In this document: positions 8,061-14,148 of the stretch, piece by piece | How the letters are laid out: each line of letters opens with the position of its first letter | Numbering within the stretch: the first letter of the stretch is position 1 | Source of the DNA: WS-7 sp035635575 | GTDB lineage: Bacteria; Eisenbacteria; RBG-16-71-46; SZUA-252 | NCBI GenBank assembly: GCA_035635575.1 | Contig: DASQAV010000106.1 | Span: 1-17,848, forward strand | Direction: 5' to 3' | DNA length: 17,848 nt | Program-made: the position numbers and the translations under genes | Notes under the pieces: generated by a model | Database searches by the model: none | What the model was told of the DNA's origin: nothing | The model's input: the letters and a program-made list of their open reading frames with translations, nothing else

Positions 8061-8632
8061 CCCGCCCAGACCGAAGCCTTCTTCGCCCACTCGCTCTGCG
8101 GATACTTCTTCTGCACCGCCTGAGCCGTATCTTTCAACTTCCCCGGATCGTTCGTTGCCTTGTACGCCGCGACCCCGGCCCAGTAGAGCGCCTGAGGGGC
8201 AGCCTCGCTCGTGGGGTATTGCTGGACCACGGATCTGAAATGCTTCTCCGCGTCCTCGAATTTCTCCATCTTGAAGAGCGATTTCCCCAGCCCCAGCTCG
8301 AGCTGCGCCAGCATGTCGTCCACGCCCAGGAAGCCCTCGATCCGGTGGGCCTCCTCGCCGTTGGGGGTGATGACGAGGATGGTCGGGGTCCACTGCGCTC
8401 CGAATCGCTTGAATGTCTGCGGCTGCTCCTTGATGTGAATCTTCGCGGGGATGAAGTTCGAGCTGATGAAATTCACCACCCGCTCGTTCGGATAAACCTC
8501 GGCTTCCAGCCGAGCACACCCGCTTCACTGGGGAGCGGCGCTGAAGTCCAGAAGTGCTGCTCTCCCTTGGGCTTTCGCGGCCTGCAACGCCTGATCGGGG
8601 TCCTTGAGCCAGCTGATTGCCAACGCGACCAT
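8057..8632 (-). CDS. Probable selenoprotein: thioredoxin-like UxxC domain with TPR tail
   Basis: Read through one in-frame TGA, this encodes 191 residues. The thioredoxin-like domain (about 5-105) has the strand AALLDFSAAPQ, then the TGA as residue 36, then S-G-C39, giving U-x-x-C where thioredoxins carry CxxC; the cis-proline motif WTPT follows with Pro83. Residues about 108-190 form TPR-like helices (LELGLGKSLFKMEKFEDAEK). The ATG is fixed by AGGAGG five bases upstream, and coding sequence on both sides of the TGA is in the same frame with no other interruption. A hairpin resembling a bacterial SECIS starts two bases after the TGA. Likely role: cytoplasmic thiol or peroxide redox chemistry, since no signal peptide is seen. 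A point nonsense mutation or sequencing error is the alternative. Standard gene callers would report only a truncated 140-residue protein from 8479. Confidence 0.85.
8489..8522 (-). promoter_or_regulatory. Candidate bacterial SECIS hairpin
   Basis: On the transcript strand a perfect six-pair apical stem CUCGGC/GCCGAG (8514-8509 with 8503-8498) closes the five-base loop UGGAA (8508-8504). Below it, seven further pairs (three Watson-Crick at the base, then G-U and U-A pairs with one U-U mismatch and one bulged G at 8497) extend the helix to 8522/8489. The loop has G at its second position and starts 17 bases after the TGA (16 bases between). This agrees with the general bSECIS description: a stem-loop directly downstream of UGA, within the coding region, with a G near the start of the apical loop. 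SelB would bind it to deliver Sec-tRNA. Confidence 0.72.
8525..8527 (-). other. In-frame TGA, probable selenocysteine codon (Sec36)
   Basis: The codon sits 35 codons after a Shine-Dalgarno-supported ATG and occupies the first position of the thioredoxin-type CxxC motif, with Cys39 kept as the resolving cysteine. Downstream residues continue the thioredoxin fold without a frame change. This is the most common context in which selenocysteine replaces cysteine in bacterial redox proteins. Confidence 0.8.
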
Positions 8633-8637
8633 AGGTA

Positions 8638-8643
8638 CCTCCT
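8638..8643 (-). promoter_or_regulatory. Shine-Dalgarno that fixes the start of the thioredoxin-like selenoprotein
   Basis: A full AGGAGG (within GAGGAGGT) lies five bases upstream of the ATG at 8632. It decides the start upstream of the in-frame TGA; no comparable site precedes the GTG at 8479, where translation would have to begin if the TGA were a true stop. Confidence 0.85.
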
Positions 8644-8676
8644 CTGATTCTTGCCTTGCCCCCATGACCCGCTAGG

Positions 8677-8682
8677 TATTAT
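8677..8682 (+). promoter_or_regulatory. Candidate -10 element for the FecR-like gene
   Basis: TATTAT (five of six to the TATAAT consensus) ends nine bases before the ATG at 8692, so transcription would start at or within a few bases of the start codon. There is no Shine-Dalgarno before that ATG, which fits a leaderless mRNA. No convincing -35 hexamer is present at the standard spacing. The 59-base gap it lies in also serves the divergent selenoprotein gene. Confidence 0.5.
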
Positions 8683-8691
8683 TACGCGCTC

Positions 8692-9441
8692 ATGGGGGAG
8701 CACTTGGCAAGCCACATTCGCGACGTAACCGAACCGCCTCAGACGCGGCCGGCCTCCGTGCCGGGTGCGCGTCCCAGGCCGGCGAGGAGCAAGAAACGGC
8801 GCCTGTGGCGCTGGGCGCTCGCCGTGGCCGCGATCGTGGCCTGGCTGGTCGTTCTTGCCGGCCTGAACCAGGCGCCACCCTGGACGGCGCTCCCGAGCGC
8901 GGGATCAGGGAACGTGATCGTGAATGGGGTCTCCGTCCCGGTACGGGACTTCCACAAGCTCACGAGCCGCCTCGGGCCGGGAGCGCGCGTGCGGCTCGAG
9001 AGCGATCAGGATCTCGATATCCTCAGCTCCGGCGTGCTCGGGCTGCAGCTCACGCCCGGCACCGAGGCCGTGCTCCCCGCAGCCCCCGGGCGCTGGTTCG
9101 GACGGAGCGGTGTGGCGCGGGTCGACCGTGGATCGCTTCGCGTCACGACCGGACTTCGCTTCGACGGCGCCCATCTCGCGATCATCACCCCCGACGCGAC
9201 CGTCCGCCTCACCGGCACGACGGTGGCCGTGATCGCCGAGCCAGGGGGAACGTGCGTGTGCGTGCTGGACGGAACCGCCGACGTGAAGGCGAGTCGGGGC
9301 GGGGTCGTGCACGTGCCGGCGGGGACGCGGTGCGACATCGCGAGGAATGGGAACAAGGCGCCCCGGGAGGGTGAGATCCGCGGGGCCGAGCGCCCGAAAT
9401 TGCAAGACCTGAGGGATCGGCTGCAGGCCGTGATGAACTAG
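8692..9441 (+). CDS. FecR-like domain protein with one membrane anchor
   Basis: A 249-residue protein. Residues 1-35 are polar and Arg/Pro-rich, a single hydrophobic helix spans about 37-58 (LWRWALAVAAIVAWLVVLAG), and the rest is beta-rich. The region from about 150 to 218 reads like a FecR-type domain: AIITPDATVRLTGTTVAVIA, then GGTCVCVLDGTADV and VVHVPAGTRCD. FecR proteins are known as anti-sigma or signal-transfer partners of TonB receptors; stand-alone FecR-like domains also occur in surface or polysaccharide contexts with no known sigma factor. No ECF sigma gene is adjacent, so the classical role is not supported. Topology suggests an inner-membrane anchor with a periplasmic domain. No Shine-Dalgarno precedes the ATG. 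It is followed 108 bases later by the Wzi-family gene on the same strand. Confidence 0.78.
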   Translation: MGEHLASHIRDVTEPPQTRPASVPGARPRPARSKKRRLWRWALAVAAIVAWLVVLAGLNQAPPWTALPSAGSGNVIVNGVSVPVRDFHKLTSRLGPGARVRLESDQDLDILSSGVLGLQLTPGTEAVLPAAPGRWFGRSGVARVDRGSLRVTTGLRFDGAHLAIITPDATVRLTGTTVAVIAEPGGTCVCVLDGTADVKASRGGVVHVPAGTRCDIARNGNKAPREGEIRGAERPKLQDLRDRLQAVMN

Positions 9442-9535
9442 AGGTACTCAGGGGTATGGGGGGCGCGGACGGCCCGGACGCCCGTTCAGTCGCGGGTCCC
9501 TCAGTCCGACACCGGTCGCGCCACCTGCTTTCTGC

Positions 9536-9541
9536 TATTCT
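9536..9541 (+). promoter_or_regulatory. Candidate extended -10 element for the Wzi-family gene
   Basis: TATTCT preceded by TGC (extended -10 form TGnTATTCT) ends eight bases before the ATG at 9550. No Shine-Dalgarno is present, so a leaderless start is likely. No good -35 hexamer is seen. The remainder of the 108-base gap (9442-9535) shows nothing recognisable. Confidence 0.45.
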
Positions 9542-9549
9542 GCCCCCGC

Positions 9550-11169
9550 ATGAGGAGTTCTTCCCCGCGCTCCCTGATCCGATGCGCTCTCGCGACCGCG
9601 ACGCTCGCGGCATGCGGCATCCTTTTCTCCTCGCCGGCGCGCGCCGCGTACATTCCATCCGAGCGAATCCCGACATCCAGCACCGTGTACCGCGATCTCG
9701 AGCGGCTCGCGGACAGCTACGCCAGCATGCCGGGCTTCCTCTCCATGCGCCCTTTGCGCGTGGCGGAGGCCGCGGCATTCCTCGACGCGCTTCTTTCCGT
9801 GTACCCCGAAGCCGAGTCCGACCCGGCGTTCCTCCGCGCGCGGCGCGAGCTGGATCCTGACGCGACGGGATCGACGCGTCCGTTCATCTACAAGATCGAT
9901 GAAGACGAGAGGGTGAGCATTTCACCGTATCTTCGGATTCGGTACGAGGATGATCCGCGCAACCGCCCCGACGTGAATCGCGATTATCGCCTGGGCGGCA
10001 GGCTGGCGGCCGCGCCAGACTCGGGGACGATTCTCTTCGTCGACGGCTACGCGGGAACCGCGTCCCAGGGCGGACGCGGCACACCGAACTTCGGAACCGG
10101 GAACGCCCTCGTCGAGGGCATCGACTTCAATACGTGGATGGAGGAAGCGTACGTGGAGTTCCGGGCGGGACGCGTGCGCGTGCTCGGCGGACACACCTGG
10201 CTTCGCTGGGGGCCCGGCCGCGAGGGCACCCTGGCGCTGTCGGACGCGGCGCCGGCGCTGGATCTCCTGCGCGCCGAGGTGGGAATGTTCCGCGTGTGGC
10301 GGTTCCAGTGGTTCACGTCGGTCCTGGACCCGGGCGGTCAGACCTATCTGGCCGGGCACCGGATGGAGTGGTCTCCTACGCCGCGGCTCACCGTGGGCGT
10401 GACGGAGATGGCACGCTTCGATGGGACCAGCCAGGCACCTCTTTATCTGATTCCCTTCGTCCCCTACTCGTTCTGGGAAAAGCGACCGAAATCGACCACG
10501 GTCGGGGCGATTCCTGGGGACTCGACGGGGACCGCGTTCACCAAGAACAACGTGCTCCAGTCGGTGGACGCCTCGTGGACGCCGCGACGAGGCTGGCGCC
10601 TCTGGGGTGAGTTCATGCTCGACGACATCTCATTCTCGAAGGACTACAAGCCCGACATGGTCGGATACCAGGCGGGGATCGAGACGCGCAGGCGGGTGAT
10701 GGCGCGGGGATCGGGCGAGAGCGCGCGAGCTGGGATGCTGGGCGCGTCCCTGGAGTACACCCGCGTGAACAATTTCACGTACTCGGTCTGGCACCATCAC
10801 GATTTCGCGGCGGAAGGATTTCCGATTGGATTCGTACTCGGGCCGGACGTGGCCTCACTGGCCGGAGAGCTTTCGTACGAGCACAACGACGCGTGGGAAG
10901 TTCGCGCGCGGGCGGAGTGGCGGAAGAAAGGGGAGGGACGGCTCGGCGATTTCTACGATAAGCCCGCGGGCGGCAAGGCCGATGCGGCGAAGTTCGAGGG
11001 GATCGTGGAGCGGGAGACGCGCGTCTCGGGATCGGTGATCTATACGCCGGCGAGGTGGCTGCGGGTCGAGGGGACGGTCGGCGCGAGCGAGATCAAGAAT
11101 CGCGGGCACGTCGTGAGTGATGCGGTCCGGAACGCCCCATTCCGGATCGCGGGCACCGTGCAGTGGTGA
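9550..11169 (+). CDS. Wzi-family outer-membrane beta-barrel (capsule assembly-like)
   Basis: A 539-residue protein with an N-terminal export signal (MRSSSPRSLIRCALATATLA, cleavage likely after ARA at residue 32) and a barrel-like body of alternating strands ending in the aromatic GTVQW, the usual C-terminal beta-signal. The block RWGPGREGTLALSDAAPALD matches the characteristic WGPG-type loop of the Wzi/capsule-assembly family. Wzi anchors group 1 capsule at the E. coli surface; distant homologues in other phyla are often linked to polysaccharide genes, as here, where it is convergent with a glycan operon 24 bases away. LAAC at residues 19-22 could be read as a lipobox, but the later signal-peptidase-I site fits a barrel better. 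The ATG has no Shine-Dalgarno. Confidence 0.85.
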   Translation: MRSSSPRSLIRCALATATLAACGILFSSPARAAYIPSERIPTSSTVYRDLERLADSYASMPGFLSMRPLRVAEAAAFLDALLSVYPEAESDPAFLRARRELDPDATGSTRPFIYKIDEDERVSISPYLRIRYEDDPRNRPDVNRDYRLGGRLAAAPDSGTILFVDGYAGTASQGGRGTPNFGTGNALVEGIDFNTWMEEAYVEFRAGRVRVLGGHTWLRWGPGREGTLALSDAAPALDLLRAEVGMFRVWRFQWFTSVLDPGGQTYLAGHRMEWSPTPRLTVGVTEMARFDGTSQAPLYLIPFVPYSFWEKRPKSTTVGAIPGDSTGTAFTKNNVLQSVDASWTPRRGWRLWGEFMLDDISFSKDYKPDMVGYQAGIETRRRVMARGSGESARAGMLGASLEYTRVNNFTYSVWHHHDFAAEGFPIGFVLGPDVASLAGELSYEHNDAWEVRARAEWRKKGEGRLGDFYDKPAGGKADAAKFEGIVERETRVSGSVIYTPARWLRVEGTVGASEIKNRGHVVSDAVRNAPFRIAGTVQW

Positions 11170-11193
11170 TGGCTCGTAGATGAGGAGCGGCCG

Positions 11194-11456
11194 CTAGCCC
11201 TTGGTGTAGGGCTCCCACACGTAGGGCCGCTCGTAGAATCCGGGATAGCACTTCAGTTCTTCAACTCGCTTGATCACGACGGCGGGATTGCCGGCAGCGA
11301 CCACTTGCCGATCACGAGCTTGAGCTCCCCCGGCTCCTTTCCACGCGGCGGCTTCCCGAGAACGAGAGGCGGCTCCAGCACGGCCCCTTCGCCGATCTCG
11401 ACGTTCGGATAGACCTGGACCCCGGGAAGAACCTCGATGGCGGCGGCCAGGTTCAA
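11194..11456 (-). pseudogene. Hexapeptide-repeat acyltransferase remnant, internal deletion plus frameshift
   Basis: A TTG at 11456, sharing a four-base TTGA overlap with the Gfo/Idh stop, opens a frame with hexapeptide-like sequence (VYPNVEIGEGAVLEPPLVLG, KPPRGKEPGELKLVIG) that ends at a TGA at 11274. In another frame, starting close to the LVIGK codons, sequence typical of the end of such enzymes continues: VVAAGNPAVVIKRVEEL, then KCYPGFYERPYVWEPYTKG and TAG at 11194. The central left-handed beta-helix coils, normally over 100 residues, are missing. Intact relatives acetylate sugar-nucleotide amines after a Gfo/Idh dehydrogenase and a DegT aminotransferase, which are both upstream here. The remnant is therefore probably inactive, unless the deletion is an assembly artefact. 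Confidence 0.82.
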
Positions 11457-12532
11457 CGGAGCGCGCCCTTGTACGCGGCGGCCGCGTGCCCGTTCGTCGG
11501 CTGCTTCCTGGGAGCCACCGCGCCGTGCGGCAGGATCGGCTCGAGCCGGCTCCCATTCCGGGCCGAGCGCTCGATCGCCTCGAGCGCGCGCACGACTCTC
11601 AGCCCGTTCAGCCCGTCGGTCTTGGGTCTCTTACCGGAGAGGGCGCACTCGAGGAAATGATCCACTTCCAGCTGCAGCGGCTCCGTGGCGGGAATGTGGG
11701 GCGAGATGATGTCCCCGGTGCGATAGCTCAGCGAGAACTCATGGAAGGTCTCGGGATCCTTGAACTCCACGCCGCGATCGTAGATTTTGACGCGCTCCAT
11801 GGAATTCGTATCGTCGTACACGAGCATTTTCTGGGAGCCCACGATCGTGGTCTGGCGGAGCTTGCTTGGCGAGAGCCAGGAGACCTGGATGTTGGCGATC
11901 GCGCCGCTCGCAAACTGCAGATTGATGAACGCGACGTCCGAGATCGCGCGCTGCACGTACGCGCCGCCCATCATCGCCACCGCCGACGGAGCCTCGTCGA
12001 GCCAGTAGAACAGCATCGAGAGATCATGCGGTGCCAGGTCCCACACCACGCTGACGTCTTTCTGATGGATGCCCAGATTCACCCGGATGGCGGAGATGTA
12101 ATAGATGTCCCCCAGAGCGCCGGATTCGATGATCTCCTTGATGCGAACCACCGGCGGGGAGAACTCGAACGTGTGCCCCACCATAAGGGTCACGCCCGCC
12201 CGGTCGGCCAGGCGCACCAGGATCTCGGCTTCTTCGACGGACGCGGCCAGCGGCTTCTCCACGAACGTGTGGCGTCCGGACTCGATGCTCGCTTTGGCCA
12301 GCTCGAAATGCGTCGAGACCGGGGTCGCGATGAGAATGGCCTCGATTCCCCGGTCGGAGAAGAGCTGCTTGGTGCTGTTGACGCATTGGAGATGCGGAAA
12401 GCGCTGCCTCGCCCTGTCTAGATTTTTCTCGTTCGCATCGCACACCGTTACCGACTCCGCCCTTCGATTCTCGAGCACGTTCCGAATCAGATTCGGACCC
12501 CAGTAACCACACCCGATCACCCCGACGCGCAT
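11453..12532 (-). CDS. Gfo/Idh/MocA-family NAD(P)-dependent sugar oxidoreductase
   Basis: A 359-residue protein with the N-terminal Rossmann motif VGVIGCGYWGPN (residues 3-14), the family signature EKP at 92-94 (TFVEKPLA), and WDLAPHD with Asp175 and His179 in the substrate domain. Members oxidise or reduce hydroxyl groups of sugars or sugar nucleotides. Next to a DegT aminotransferase and a hexapeptide acyltransferase, a role making a keto-sugar nucleotide for amination and acylation is likely. The ATG at 12532 follows GGGGGAGGG four bases upstream and lies 11 bases after the sugar-transferase stop. The last 25 or so residues (HGAVAPRKQPTNGHAAAAYKG) look like a disordered extra tail. The gene looks intact, in contrast to the broken acyltransferase after it. 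Confidence 0.93.
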   Translation of the reverse strand: MRVGVIGCGYWGPNLIRNVLENRRAESVTVCDANEKNLDRARQRFPHLQCVNSTKQLFSDRGIEAILIATPVSTHFELAKASIESGRHTFVEKPLAASVEEAEILVRLADRAGVTLMVGHTFEFSPPVVRIKEIIESGALGDIYYISAIRVNLGIHQKDVSVVWDLAPHDLSMLFYWLDEAPSAVAMMGGAYVQRAISDVAFINLQFASGAIANIQVSWLSPSKLRQTTIVGSQKMLVYDDTNSMERVKIYDRGVEFKDPETFHEFSLSYRTGDIISPHIPATEPLQLEVDHFLECALSGKRPKTDGLNGLRVVRALEAIERSARNGSRLEPILPHGAVAPRKQPTNGHAAAAYKGALR

Positions 12533-12543
12533 CGACCCTCCCC

Positions 12544-14037
12544 CTAGTAACCTCCCCGTCCGCGGATCATGGCGGGAACCGTACACAGTATTAGCAAGAG
12601 GTCCCCTCCCACCGTTCCGTGGTGTGCGTAATGAAGATCCAGCATGACCATTTCTTCGAAGCTCACCCGGCTCCGGGCCGTTACCTGCCACAGACCCGTG
12701 CACCCGGGTACGACGTCCAGCCGGCGCCGCTGCCAGGAGCGATAGAGATCCCACTCATAGGGCAGGCAGGGACGCGGACCCACCAGGCTCATCTCCCCGC
12801 GCAGCACGTTCCAGAGCTGCGGTAGCTCGTCCAGCGACAGGGCCCGCAGCCATGCACCGACCGGGGTGACCCGTGAATCCGCCGTGAGCTTGAACACCTT
12901 GGACCCGTCCTCCGAGACCGACGCGGGCGCTCCGTCACGGATGAACGACTCGAGGTACTCGCGATGCATGCGCGGGTCGTTTCCATCCGTCATGGATCGG
13001 AACTTGTACATGATGAATCGGCGCCCCTTCTGGCCCACGCGCTCCTGGCGGTACAGGATCGGCCCGGCCGAGGAGAGCTTCACCGCGGCCGCGATCGTCA
13101 GAAGCAGAGGCGAAAGAACGAGGAGGCCAAGAAACGCTCCGAGGACGTCGACGACGCGTTTGACGAACCCTTCCGGACCCGTGAGGTCGGGCCGGCGGAA
13201 GCGCATGGCCGGAGTGCCATCGGTCTCCCCCATCGCGGCTCGCGCCGCGACGACATCGAAACGCTTCGACGCGATCGTCACTTCCGCTCGGGCATCCAGG
13301 CACGCGAACGCGATGTCGAAGATCTCGTCCAGGTCCGTTCCTCGAGGCTCGAGGACCACTTCACTGACTTCCGCCTCGTGCACCATCCTTGCCGCGCTGT
13401 CCGGATCCACCGTGTCGAGCGGGAGCATCCACACCTTCCGTCCTCGCCCCACGGTGGACTCGACTTCTCTCATGAGGTCTCCCTCACGCCACGAATCGCC
13501 CAGGACGAGAACGGGGCCGCGCGTGAGCCGCCGATAGGTGCGGCGAGCCAGAGGCCTTGTGAGCAACAGTCGCGCGGCAACGAGGAACAGCGCCGTCGCC
13601 GGGAGCGACACCGAAACGGCAAGACGGCTCTCAAACGGGATCTCGGCCTTGAGCAGGAACGCCAGGAGATGGGTGAGAACCCACGCCGGCAGAAACGCGC
13701 TGATCACGCGTGCGATCTGGCTGGTCCTCGAGATGAGGATCCGCGGCGCGTAGGCTTCCCTGGCGCTCAGGATCGCGGACCACAGCAATCCGACCAATAC
13801 GAGGAACCCGGAACCCGTTGGACTGAATGCGGCACTCAGGAGCGCTGATGGAGAAAATCGCACGAGTCCCGAGGCAGCGAATCCCAAGAGGACCGCAACG
13901 AGGTCCAGTGCGATGGCGGCGGAGATGGTGAGTCTGTGAAGGAGAGGCGAAACCGGCGGAATGGAAAGCCGAGTTCTTGGAGGTTCGTGCAGGTGCGCGT
14001 GCGTGCGCTCTCGCGCGACGAGTCCTTCGATCCTCAG
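12544..14037 (-). CDS. Polyprenyl-phosphate sugar-1-phosphate transferase (exopolysaccharide initiation)
   Basis: The frame encodes up to 497 residues if read from CTG at 14037. The N-terminal half has several hydrophobic helices (for example ISAAIALDLVAVLLGFAASG), then a nucleotide-binding-like domain (PVLVLGDSW). The C-terminal bacterial sugar transferase domain starts near residue 281 (FVKRVVDVLGAFLGLLVLSP), with QERVGQKGRRFIMYKFRSM, the Asp-Glu pair in SLDELPQLWNVLRGE (about 401) and SLVGPRPCLPYE. Such enzymes move a sugar-1-phosphate from a UDP-sugar to undecaprenyl phosphate at the inner membrane. No ATG, GTG or TTG exists in frame before TTG 13887, which cuts through the first helix. 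CTG 14037 has GGGAGG six bases upstream and overlaps the stop of a 22-codon ATG frame. A frameshift joining that frame to the gene is the alternative. Gene identity is certain; the start is not. Confidence 0.9.
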   Translation of the reverse strand: MRIEGLVARERTHAHLHEPPRTRLSIPPVSPLLHRLTISAAIALDLVAVLLGFAASGLVRFSPSALLSAAFSPTGSGFLVLVGLLWSAILSAREAYAPRILISRTSQIARVISAFLPAWVLTHLLAFLLKAEIPFESRLAVSVSLPATALFLVAARLLLTRPLARRTYRRLTRGPVLVLGDSWREGDLMREVESTVGRGRKVWMLPLDTVDPDSAARMVHEAEVSEVVLEPRGTDLDEIFDIAFACLDARAEVTIASKRFDVVAARAAMGETDGTPAMRFRRPDLTGPEGFVKRVVDVLGAFLGLLVLSPLLLTIAAAVKLSSAGPILYRQERVGQKGRRFIMYKFRSMTDGNDPRMHREYLESFIRDGAPASVSEDGSKVFKLTADSRVTPVGAWLRALSLDELPQLWNVLRGEMSLVGPRPCLPYEWDLYRSWQRRRLDVVPGCTGLWQVTARSRVSFEEMVMLDLHYAHHGTVGGDLLLILCTVPAMIRGRGGY

Positions 14038-14119
14038 CGCGGTCCTCCCGACGGTTCGTCACCGCCGTATCGGAGTTCGGACCACATCGGGGGGCCTTCC
14101 ATGCCCCGCTCTGAACCGC

Positions 14120-14148
14120 AGTGAATCAGGCTAGCACCCGGGTGTCAA
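14120..14148 (-). promoter_or_regulatory. Candidate sigma-70-like promoter before the sugar transferase
   Basis: On the minus strand a perfect TTGACA (14148-14143) overlaps the stop codon of the aminotransferase gene. Seventeen bases later comes TTCACT (14125-14120), three of six to the -10 consensus. It would start transcripts near 14113, giving the sugar transferase and the genes after it an internal promoter. The weak -10 keeps confidence low. Confidence 0.42.
14135..14144. repeat. Ten-base perfect palindrome inside the candidate promoter spacer
   Basis: CACCCGGGTG is a perfect inverted repeat that lies in the -35/-10 spacer and touches the TTGACA hexamer. A repressor or activator site would be well placed here, but ten-base GC-rich palindromes also arise by chance. 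Confidence 0.35.

Noticed and set aside
8057..8479. A shorter 140-residue protein starting at GTG 8479
   Set aside because: It would start in the middle of a thioredoxin domain, with no Shine-Dalgarno, and would lack the redox motif; the upstream ATG with AGGAGG in the same frame explains the region better, given read-through of one TGA.
9601..9620. Lipoprotein signal (LAAC) in the Wzi-family protein
   Set aside because: A lipobox-like match exists at residues 19-22, but an ordinary cleavage site follows at residues 30-32 and the C-terminal aromatic strand indicates an integral outer-membrane barrel.
11170..11193. Terminator between the Wzi-like gene and the convergent glycan operon
   Set aside because: The GCGGCCGC palindrome at 11187-11194 and weak flanking complementarity do not form a convincing stem with a T-run in either direction.
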